From Sipunculus nudus (Eukaryota > Annelida > Sipuncula > Golfingiida > Sipunculidae), in NCBI GenBank assembly GCA_026874595.1, contig CM049316.1:63531176-63595175 (forward strand): a stretch of 64,000 nucleotides of DNA, written 5' to 3'. Below the pieces are notes generated by a model, which saw only the letters and a program-made list of their open reading frames with translations, searched no databases and was not told the DNA's origin. Made by a program: the position numbers and the translations under genes. Position 1 is the first letter of the stretch. Each line of letters starts with the position of its first letter. Shown piece after piece: positions 36,418 to 49,000 of this stretch.

Positions 36418-36932
36418 ACAGAGTGAGTAGCTTTCTGTTCATTACAGCCAACTGAACCAGATATTTCTCTAAACATAAACAATCATACACCATCTAAACG
36501 GCAATCATTGCAGGTCAGATACCAAGATAGTAAAGTTATTCATGTATTTGGCTAAAGGTTAACCTGTATGAAAAACTGAACCTCTCATCTTGATAAATTG
36601 GGTCGTGAAGATAAGGCATACTGAGATTGCTTCAAGTAACTCTTCAAGAAACCCTGCAATAAAATCATTTTACAGCATGGTACAGTACACCCTAATGCTA
36701 ATGCCATGCTAAGGGAAATACTTTCAACATGCAGCATACTCATTCAGGCCAGAACTACAAATTTCCTACATGTTCATAGCCCTGTATCAATATAAAATGG
36801 AACAATTCATCTGTATATTCTGAGTATTGCTGAATCCACCTATATGTTTGTTTCATACATAGTTGGGGACCTGTTTTCCAAAAAAAATCTCTGTACTTGT
36901 GCTTGTATGTTAATTATAAGGCTTAGACTGTG

Positions 36933-37050
36933 TCACCTAAACTGATAAGCCCTGTGTCTCATGTCTTGTGCTAATGGAGCTGTTGGTTGTGGTTGTTCGT
37001 AACTTCTCCTTCGCCTTCGTTTTTCTAGCTCAAAAACTGGTTCATCAGTG
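36933..37050 (-). CDS. Last exon: cytosolic basic tail and stop
   Basis: The acceptor is TGTACTCTTCCAG. The first base completes a Tyr codon begun in the previous exon (phase 2). It encodes TDEPVFELEKRRRRRSYEQ.. and ends ..HRAYQFR followed by TGA. The 3' UTR runs towards lower coordinates; no clear polyadenylation signal was picked out. Confidence 0.85.
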
Positions 37051-40000
37051 CTGGAAGAGTACATAATATGAGATATCAATATTTGTTTTTATAACATATT
37101 TATACTTCTCATAAAATTCAGCACAACTGGTCTGAAGAAATGTTATGATACAAACAAAGATTTTGTATAAGAATAAAGCAAATAATAATATCATTAAAAT
37201 ATAAATCAACAGTCTGCAGGACATGTAAAATAAACAGACACATTATTATCTGTTTTCTCCATAATTTTGGATAATACAAGTTCAATGAAAAAATATTGAT
37301 GAAAGTATCAAGAACAAAATTAAATCTGAGGTTCAATGCAAGACTCAATAAAAGTAGGTAACTTTTGTACATGTTTGTATTTAAGAATAAAATGAAAGTG
37401 TAGATTATCAAAAAATAAGTCTTTTAGTAAATATATAACTAAGCAAACATCTGGCTCCCAAATTTTACAAACAGGACTGTAATAAACACAATATGCTCAA
37501 AAGGATTGGGCAAAAGCACATAAAAAAAAATAAATTTTGCATTTTGGTAATGTTGATGGTGCTGCCACCTACACATTACTCTGAACACTAATTAGAGGAG
37601 TTACAACTGAATGGTTTCATTGTACCCGTATTGGCATTGTCTGATAAGAATAAAGTAATACTTACTAAAAGTGAGCATACATCACTATATAGTACAACAT
37701 CAAGGCAAACATAAGGATGACTGTGGCAATGATGTAGGTTGCTGATCCCACAGGTGTCAACTGGGAAAAAAAACACAAAGTATACCAGTAAATACACTAG
37801 CTATGAATCATTAACAGAGCTTGATTTACATGAATTGTATGGATATCTGTTGAAATTAATTTAATAAAACTAGACCTAACAAAGTTTACAATATTATCAA
37901 GTAAATGACTGGTCTTAATTCTTCATATATAAATAAATTTTGAAATCATTAGAAAACAAAAGATATTCACAAGTGGTATAGGAACTGGTTTTAATTCACT
38001 AATTGAAAGAAACAAATAACCCATGGGTCATGATGAACAGATGACTAGCATAACATATTAGCCTTGGGAATTTTATCAATTGATAGTAAAACTGAGATTA
38101 ACTTCAGATGTGGTCTTGACCTTTGACCAATAATCTTAGAATTCACAATAACCTTAGAATTCTGCAGAGTGGACCTCAAAAATAAAAGTCAAGATCACCA
38201 ATTTTTCAAACTTATCTGAGAACTTGGTTGAACAACTGGTGTGTCAAATTTAATGGAAAAATTTGCAATACTTCCAAAGTTATCACGTTAGCAAGATATC
38301 CTGAAGTTAATGAATTATAATTTTAATTTTGACCGTCTCAAAATAGTAAACAAGTGACCCATGGGTCATGACGCTCAGCTGACTGGGAAGAGATTTGCAA
38401 AAGGAAATTTTATCAACAGAATGGTAGTATATTCCCATTCAACTGAAGCATCAAACAGATTAACCAACAGGCCAAGATTGTGTCTGTATTTATATATCTC
38501 AAAAATAGAGAAAAAATGCGTAAACTTTAAAAACTAGAATACGGGTAGTCAACAAGCGACTACGTGTATCCGCCAAAATCAGAGTGGAATGGGTGAAGTG
38601 AGGCATGGATTGAGTGGCAAAGGGGAAATAAAGTGAGGTGTGTGGCATATTAGCATGGATGTCTGCAGCTTAAATGTGTATGTAGGTTGTGCCACCTACT
38701 ACAAATCCAGAAAGCTGTCCAAGTTGTATACATATGCGAAATTTTAGGCAGAAAAGTCAAACCACTACATGTATATGAGTGATTTTAGCCAACGGCAAAC
38801 AAAAAGACAGAAGCTGTGCAAAATTGGTTGCAGGTGGCCCCTCCAGTTTTGTGTATGATAAAGACCTATGTGAGATCTAAACACATGCACAATTTTGGCC
38901 CAATCGGTCAAATGATTCCTGAGATACGAGCTTGGATGTCTGCAGCATGAACTAGAAAGTAGGTGGCACCACCTGTCATAAAATCAAGAAAGCTGTCCAG
39001 GATGTATAAAACTGCAAAATTTTAGGCAGATATGTCAAACCACTGCTGAGATATGAGTGATATTATCCCACGGCAGACAAACAGACGGACGCTGTGCAAA
39101 AATGGTTGCAGAAAGTGGTACCCGAGATATGAGGGTTTATGTGTGGAAACACAAATGGATGCTAGGCAGAGGGGAAAGGTCAGAGGTCAACGCATATTGG
39201 TTAGGCAAAAGTTCACATGTGATCCGATAACTGGTGTAAGTTTCAGAAAAATCGGTTCAGTAGTCTCAGAGGAGTTCTCCGGAAACGAACTCTGCGGCGG
39301 CGGCAGAACCCCGTCAAAAACATAGTATATACAAAAATACCAGTCTGCAGATACTAATATAAACACTTAATGGTCAATATCCATGCAAAGAATCATGCTG
39401 ATCTCTGCATTAGTTGTTCAGATACTTCAGCTTTTGTATCAAATTTTCCATTATTCTGAGGGATACTTTGGAGTCCTATAGCTTGAAGGATATGGGTAAC
39501 AGAGACCTAATTTCAGGTTTCCACAGGCACTTTTCATGGGCCTCCTTGCATGACAAGAATGAAGATTCTAGGTCCAGTCATTACAATTTGTGCCGCGTTA
39601 AGAGATGACAGCATCCTTAAAGGTCTAAAAAATAGAGAAAAAAATTCGATAAATTGAATAAAATATAGGTGGCACCTCCAGTCTGCAGAAACAGATGAAA
39701 CACTCCATAATCAATATCCATGCAAAGAATCATGCTGATCTCTGCATTAGTTGTTCAGATACTTCAGATTTTGTATTAAATTTTCCATTATTCTGAGCTG
39801 TACTTTGGAGTGCCACAGCTCAAAGGATATGGATAAGAGAGACCTAATTTCATTTTTCCATGGAGCCTTTTCATAGGTCTCTCACTGTGTCAAGAATGAA
39901 GATTCTAGGTCCAGTCTTTATGATTTGTGCCTTGTTAACAGATGTTCACATTTTTAAAGGTCTCAAAAATAGAGAAAACAATTCGTAAAATATCGAAAAA

Positions 40001-43000
40001 TACAGATGGCGCCACCAGTCTGCAGAAACTGATGGAACATCTCATGATCAATATGTATGCCAAAAATCATGACCATCAGTGATGTAGTTAATGAGATATT
40101 GAAGTTTTTGTATGAAATTTTTGACTATTCTGGGGGGTACTTTGGGGCCCCAAAGCTCGAAGGATATGGGTAACAGAGACCTAATTTCTGGTTTCCAAGG
40201 AGAAATTTCATCAACCTCTCAGAATCCTAAGTTACAAGATTCTAGGTCCAGCGGTTATGATTTGTACCTGGTTAACGGACAGACCGATGGACGCCGGACA
40301 AAAAGTGATCGCTATAGCTCAGATGACTTTCAGTCAGCTGAGCTAAAAAAAATGTAAAAATTAGAAAAATACAGGTGACGCCACCAGTCATAAGCAGCTT
40401 ATGAAACTGTGAATGATCAATAGGCTAAGCAAAAATCATGCCAAGACCTTGTACTGAAATTAAATTAATAATCTTGTCATCTTGACTTAGAAGCTAACTT
40501 CTGTTTTAAATCACAAAGAAAGAAAAAACAATGGACCCATGGGTCAGGGTGCTCAGCTGTTATATATGATAAAACATATGATTTGGGAATGAGGCACATG
40601 CTGGTTTTGTGTGGTAATAAATATAAGCTTTATTATGAGATGTTGGTGTTTAGCTTATGTATGATTTTGATAGTATCTTTGGAGACAGGGAAGAGGATTG
40701 ATTTCATTTATTTTATTAACAAATGGAGTGCTATTGTCACACAGATTTTGACTTGGCCATATAACTTATTAGCAGCACATATAATAAAAGAGTTTTAACT
40801 ATTTCTTAAAATTTAATAACAAATATTGTGCCAATATAATTTTTATTTAAAAAAATAATAAGAAAATCATATGATTTTTTAAAATAAAATATAACTGGAA
40901 TGATTATTAAAATAATATTATAGAATATATTCATGAATGCCCATGAAAACATTTTGAAAGTATCTGCACTGGTATTCAAATACTTTCATTTTTACCTGAA
41001 TTCCCATTCTTATGCAATAAAATTTTTTAATGCAGTACATATTCATATTCGTATTCAAATACATTTGCAAAGCATTTGCCCCATGTCTAGTAGTTTTAGC
41101 CAAACAATGATGTTGAGAATCCAGAATATACAAAATTCACAAATTTAAATAATGATCATAAGTAGCTGGTTTTATGGCTTTTAAAATAAATGTAATATAT
41201 TCACTTTGGACTACTTTCACATCAATCTACACACTAGACACAGTAGGAATCTAGATTAATATTATCAACTGCATCTTTGTCTATCATTATTTTCCTTCAT
41301 ATGATCCCTAATGATTAGTAATGAATAATATGATTTATATTTTTATCATTAAAATTTAACTGAAAAATACCATAGGTGACTGCATGGTGTTATTTGGAAT
41401 AACATTGACACTGACATTCTATCCATCCATACAAGATTCTTACATCATCAGTAACTGCAAGTTAATTTTCTGTTACTCATCAACTAACAAATTCCTTTTC
41501 TAATACTTTTACTTTAATTTGTTATTAAAAACCAATAAAAATTATTAATTTATTGTTTATTGTTATGTTGTTTTCAAAACAACTACTAGATGAGTTGGGT
41601 TGGACACCTGGATCAACTGTGGCTGGGCATTAGCTGCTTGGCTGCCCCCAGTGTAAGCCTCGCCTCAAGCGTGCATAATCTGATGAAAGGTCAACAAGGT
41701 CAACATACAGGTGACTCAAGAGGGGCTGGATTGACCCTGGGTCTGACATGGTCTCATAAAAACATTATTAAAAGCTACAATATTTGGCCAATTTCTTTCA
41801 GCTTTCTAAACAACAAAGATGAAATCCTTATGTGTGCATGATATAAAAAAATTATATCAACAGTGCTCTCAGGAAACAAACGTGCCATGGTCAAAGTTGG
41901 GCAAAATTTAAGGTACTAATTTTATATTTATACTAATAACTAATAAAATTTGAAAAATTCAGAACTAATTTTTGGTGTTCAATTGAATCTTGATTAAATA
42001 ATGTTACATCTTTGAAAAAAAAATCTCTAGCTTCAGCAAATCCTCTTGTTAAGGGAGTAAATATATTTCTTGATTTTTTAACAAGTGCATTATGTTTGGC
42101 CCATAAATTAAAACAATTACGCAATACTGACATTATTTCTGGTATGTGCATAGGGAATGTATAGAATAATATGTATATTATATATGATCAAAGTCAGATC
42201 AGTGGTTTTGATATTAGGCAATCTTACAGTGTAATAATGGGTTTTTAATGGAAAAATGAAGTTTTTCATTAATATCTCGAAGGAATTAAGTCCCAGTGAT
42301 CAAATTCTTGGCATGGTAGGGGATTTTGAAGACATCTAACTGTATGCCAAATTTACGGAACTGAGAGCTGAAGCTGGGAGCTGCTCTAGCAAACTGCATA
42401 ACACTAGCTTGATGTAAACAATATGTGACATGGTGCTTAAAAACTTGAATAAAATCTACAGTTTTTGATCAAATGGTTTCAAATTTTTGGTGTTAACAGT
42501 TGAAATGGTAACAAAAACATGCTTCGAAAATTAAATCCTCAGCAGTTACAGGGAAAAAACGTGTAATTTTTGGTATACAATTAAATTTTGATTAATTAAA
42601 GTTGTATTACTGAAAAAAAGTCCCTATCTTTAACATTTTTGGTCTTAAGTGACCAAATATCTTTCCTGATTTTTTTACAATGTCCATTATGTTTGGGCCC
42701 ATAACTTTTTTAAATTAAATAATACTGACTCAATTTCTAGCATGTACATAGGAACTATATAGAGAAATATTTATGGTAAATATGAAGAAAACCAGATGAG
42801 TGGTTTTGATATTAGTCAGTCCTGAAGTGTGAAAATAGATTTTTAATAAAAAAACTGAGGTTTTTCCTTAATATCTTGAAGGAACGAAGTCCTATTGACC
42901 CAATTTTCGGCATGGTAGGAGATTTTGGGGACATCTAACTGTATGCTGAATTTCAGATTTGTAGGTCCAATGGTGTCGAAACGTGGCAGTCTTATGGACG

Positions 43001-46000
43001 GATATCCGGACAGACGGACGGACGACGGACAATGGACCACGACTATAGCTCAGATGACTTATAGTCAGCTGAGCTAATGACTTAAAAGTGTTGACTTTTT
43101 GTTAAATGGAGATGAAGTGCCTATGATAACCAGGAATAAACTTTATAACCTTGCACAAGAGTACATCATACAGGCAAAGTGTTTTAAAAAAATTTTAAAT
43201 CCTTTAAACATCCTGAAAAAACAAATAAAATACCATATTCCATTATCCAGGTATTATCATTGTTTCTTCTCATTAAATATTTACTTGTATTTTCATATCA
43301 TGTTAAATGTAATATTGTTTGTAGGTATGATTTGTGTTTGAATAGTTTAAGTGTATGTCTGTGTATTTTATTGTGTTGCATATGTAGGTATTTACAGATG
43401 GTGTGTATAAGTGCATGGATTAATTGAAGGTATATGTATGATATTATGATATTTACATTTTCATGATTGTTTTTAATTGTTAAATATAAACTTTATTTAT
43501 TTTACATGGATTGTACAACTAGTTATAATAACTAATACGAGGCACTCTCCATGGCTCGTATGTTGGCACTCAGTAGTCAGTAAGGGGGAGGAAACCGGAG
43601 AACGAGGAGAAAACCACCAGCCTTGGACGGGCCACTACAACCCACTCTCATAACCACTAAGCTTTCAAAGCCCCTAAAGATGTTTTTAATTGTTGAATTG
43701 GACATGCAAGTATCATACAACCAATCATACTAAATATTTGTGCATACTGCATGTTCTTTTACAATATTGTCCTTTTTTAATATTCATACGTTGTTCTTTT
43801 TTAATATTCATATGTTGTTGTATGGACAGAACATTCATATTAGCCAACAGGCAATCTTGTAATCCTGTTTAAATAAATATTTTTAAACTAATGCACCTTA
43901 TCTATGCTTTGAAGATTAAGGTAATATAATTGAAAATCTGCTAGTGCCACAGAACTGTCTGGTGTTTTCAATCAAATTAAAATTTACAAAAAAATACAGA
44001 ACTTAAAATTAACCAAAATCCTGGTACTTACCTCACTGACAGGAAGTTCCCAGTAGTTGTCACATGACAGATATGAACATAAGGCATTCTCTAGTTTTAC
44101 TAAATAAAAAAGAAGAAATAAAAGTTCATGAGCATTATTAGCTGAATTACAACAGAGAAGATATTGTATGGTCATTAGGGCTGTTTTAACTGAATTTTTC
44201 CCCTGTATGTGGCACATTTAAATAAGTTTATTCTAAAAATAAAAATACACGTATTTCCAAAGGATAAATAAAATGTATTTCCACATGATTACTCAATCAG
44301 ATGGCTTACAACTTCTTTCTTACTAGTAATGTTTCACTTTGGATGTTTTGCATGGCACTGAAAGGGTCAGACTAATAAACGAAAATGACTGAAAAGCACC
44401 AAAAAGGATCAAAAGCATGATTGAACACATGATATCAATGGAAGATTTTCATTATGTGTCACAATTACATTCTGCACAAATAAAATTAAGCTGTACCTGT
44501 AAGTGTTGTTTTGTCTGCTCTATTTGGCAGGTCAGGTACACAGACTCTGATCAGGCCCTGCAATGAAACAGAAACATGCCCTTTCTCAATGGTCAATTTC
44601 TGCAGTTTTTCCATTGAAATTCTACCTGAAATTGTTTCACAGTCAATATTATATAGCATTAACTAGAGGTTAACATTCCTAGACACTGCTTGTGAATAAA
44701 CAGAGCTTGTTATGGCAAGATCATCAATAGCTGCCTTCAGTGACAAAATCTCTCATAACCTTAGCCGTGACAAACACGACTCAGTTAGGACCCCCTACTG
44801 AGTCGTGACACAAGCCCAATTGAGAACCGCCCTGCAAGTCCAGGCCACGCTTTATATCCGTATCTCCGCATACAGACAGCAGGCAGACCCCAGGCAGAAA
44901 TCTCCCATACATGCAGAACAATATACGAATATATTGGGTTATAACTGAATATTTCACACACATGGTAGGTGTCATTGGAGAGATAAGAAACTTATGAAAA
45001 GGTCTAGTGGGTTTATTTGAAGTGACACGATACTTGTAAGCAATGAGGCGTTGTCAAAAATGACGAAAATATTTGCATCATCATGGGGCCTTATAATGCG
45101 ATCCTCAGAGTTAGATGTCCAGGCACTCTGGCAAGCCAGTGATCTGGCAATAATGTCAGAGGGTCGATCTGGCGCTATCATAACCTGTGATGGGTTGACT
45201 GTTTCATTGCCTCCCAATATTTTGAGCTAAGTGATGTTTGTAAACTATATGAACATATCTTTTTGGAAAAGGGAGCTGTGTTATTAGTTCTGTGAAGATT
45301 ATTGTAAAAATTACTATTGAAGCTTGTGCTGCATTGTAGAACATAACAGCAATATATTGGCAACAGGAAGTGCTTTTTACCACAGTTATAGTCTTTTGGT
45401 CCAAGAAGATACGAGCCATACTGCTCCCAGCCACCATGAAATTAGCAGTGAGAATATATTTAAAGTGACATGTCATTGTGTACTATATATCTGCATTATT
45501 AAGGGATTATGAAATTTTCTCCCTTTTACAGATAAATATCATTTGGAGCTTATAATCTCACCCAAGTTCATATGTAGGGTGGTGACTAAAATGTACTTTC
45601 AGATTTATCTAACATTTAAGTCACCCCTGGTGGCTAGGTCACCAATGGCCAACATCTAACCTTCAAGCCTTACACTCCTTATGCAGTGGTCTCATTACAT
45701 TTGTTCTGCTTATTAATCTCATTCAACCACTGCCTGCATGGGGATTATTGCTGTAGACCACCACCACTGCCCAGGAGAGCCATATATACTGGTGACATGT
45801 CAAGCAAAATTATAATCTAGGCAATAACTTGGCTAACACCAGTGACCTGCTCTAACTAAATGAAACATTTTTGGCCCTATATTTTGCATATTGATGTATA
45901 ATAGTGTAGTTTGACCTGTGCTCGTCCTCTTTTTGACTCAAATTGAAATAACCATCAGAATACGGTGGCAGTTCTATAGAAGTCCTATCTGAAGTTTAGA

Positions 46001-49000
46001 CTGCTTAATGAACAATACATCCTGTTTCATAAATAACAAAAAGACTGGCATGTAAAGTCTTTATTGTTGCAAGCTAATAATTTGTCAGACAATGCCAGAC
46101 CAATTGTCATTCTCCTACTAGAACAGGTAATTTGTTTGACCTGTCCAGTGATATTCTTCATGGCAATAATCTTAGGCCCTTGTATAAAAAAGATTGGATT
46201 TTAGACCATTTGGAAACAAATTTTCCGGCTTAAACCTGATACTTAATTGTAGTAACAGTGAATCACGGTCTGTAAATTTTTTCTATGAAATATACCCGGA
46301 TTATCACATTATGATTTTTTATGAATTCCATTCCATTATCCTTGTCCACCTGTTTTCCCACAGTAACTTTGTTAAATGCATAAAAGCTTACACCCTTTGC
46401 ACCAGCAACAAAACAGAAATTGTGGGAATAACTAGTGCTTGGCAGCAAAAATATAAGATCCTCTCTTTAAAGAGGCCTATTTACTGATAAAGCAAGCTGA
46501 ATTAACATGAAAAAAAGTTTTTTTTTGGGCAAGGTCCCAACTGCAAGTGTGCCTTTGTCCACCCAGCAGTGGAAAAAGGGTACCAGTTAATACTGGGAAG
46601 GTAACCTGTGATGGACTAGCATCACATCCATTAGGAGCATCTCTCCTAAGTCACTTCACACTACAGAAACCGGGAAAGCTCCGGCCTGATGAGCCTGTAG
46701 GCTCAGGTGTAAAAGTCCAACAGACTTTTAACTTATCATAAGTGAAAAATTCCCACACAGTGCCAGGCAACAGCACTGAATGGTAAAGATGATACAGGAC
46801 TGTAAGCCATAACTAAATATTTCTATTTGAAAACCCTTGATTTACCTGACATGTTTTTTCACCATATTACTTTGGTTTGCTTCATATTTGCGCATATAAA
46901 TTTTCTCCATCATTACTTTTTCAGTGTTCGCAAAGGTTCGATTTTTGTGATCTCACCACACAGTGAAATTCACAGGATATATTCATTTTTATATCAATTA
47001 TCTAACATTCATGGAAAATCTTAAGAGAATCAATGGAATTGTCGAAAGAGTGTAAATATTTGTTCATTAGCAAATCATATAAGTCTTTAATTCATGGATG
47101 ACTTAACATATCAGTTCATATATAACAATATAATCATTTTTTTTAACTTTGGGCTTTTAATGCTACAGGCATGGATAATGCACATGACATTCCAGCCATA
47201 GTGAGGCTACAATATACAAATGACTGTTCAATGATGTAGATATGCTGTTTTATTCATAATGATGGTTTTATCTTTGCGATAATATCCCTTTCACAAATAT
47301 CACAAATTTATCTGAAACTCTCACAAATTAAACGGCAACCACAGTATCAATCAGGGTGTTAACCACTTTACCAAGGCTCTTTGATCCAAACTACTGTCAT
47401 GGATTTCCTTTTTAATTTGCTTACCTTGCATGTGTTTTGAGCTCGCTTGAGGTCACTGTCCTGACACATGGCCATATCCCAGTACTTGGGCTGGTTTTTC
47501 CCGAGAATGACATCACAACGGAAAACATCACAGTAATCTGCCAGGCACACAACATTTGGTCCCTGAAGCCAAGGGTTAAAATGTTGACACAATTGTATGT
47601 AGTTAGATCCTATTTTTTTTTATTATATCATTTTTTCTTAATTTTATACAATTGCAATACAACTTACTTCCCAACTCCACAGGTGCAACAACTCGATCGG
47701 GGTGGAATGGTGGGAGTTACAACACCTATGCATATTCATAGACAGCAACTTCAGGATAACTCCTTGAATTGCTGTTTCAACTAAAATGTTGTACATTGTA
47801 CTGGAAACAGCTTTACAGTTTAGAAAAATACAGTTCCAACAACTACAATGATTGCATTACACTTGATGAAAATTGCTGTAAGGGTGTATGTGTTGGGGTG
47901 GTGGGGGAGGATGGGTGAAATCAGAATTATAGATGAGTGGTTTGATATTATGCAGTACTGAAGAGTAACAATAGGATTTTAATGGAAATTGAGGTTTTTC
48001 CTTAATCTTTTCAAAGTTGCAATCAGGGTTGGTGCCAGGTACTTGTACCTGTACCTGTACCCAGGTATACATTTCAGAGTATCTGTACCTGTACCTGTAG
48101 GTCATGAGTAAGAAGTACCTTGTACCTGTACCCAGGTATACATTTCAGAGTATCTGTACCTGTACCTGCCGGTCATGAGTAAGAAGTACCTTGTACCTGT
48201 ACCCCGGTATACATTTCAGAGTATCTGTACCTGTACCTGTAGGTCATGAGTAAGAAGTACCTTGTACCTGTACCCAGGTATACATTTCAGAGTATCTGTA
48301 CCTGTACCTGTACCTGCCGGTCATGAGTAAGAAGTACCTTGTACCTGTATCTGTACCTGGAACTAAAGTACCTGTACCTGGTAAAGGGTACTATAGGTAC
48401 ATTTTCATATTTTCAGTTTTTTTCAGTTTTTTTTTTCTTTTAGTATTAAATTTGGTTACCTGTAGTGTAAATAATCAGCAAGCCATCAGTGTGATAAACT
48501 GCTCATTGAATTGAATTGTTTGTGAATGTGCGGAGTCACACTGTACTTGGTGCCCTTAATTCACTTTCAGTACACTTGAATATCATGTTTGTAAATGGAT
48601 GGTGTTATGCCGCACTTGGTGCACTTAATGAACTTTTGGTACACAAATATCATGTTTGTGAAGTATGGTGTCATACTGTACTTGGTATACTAAATGGACT
48701 TTCAGTAGACTTTAATATCATGTTTGTGAATGTATGATGGCATACTCTACTTGGTGCACTTAATGGATTTTTAATACACTTGCATATCATGTGTTTGAAT
48801 GTATAGTGCCATACAGATCATAAGTTCTTATAAAATATACTTTAGCAAATGACTTCAATATTGTTTGATAGAAAAAAGGCATGTTTATGCAAATAAACAT
48901 GAATTTATGCCGCTATTATTATCCGTATAATGTCTTTGAAGTGATCCTAAAATAAATGTACCTGTATCTGTACCTAGGTACTCTGTGAAAATCAAGTACA

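Noticed and set aside
48043-48370. CRISPR-like array
   Set aside because: Units are contiguous tandem copies without unique spacers, inside a eukaryotic transposon.
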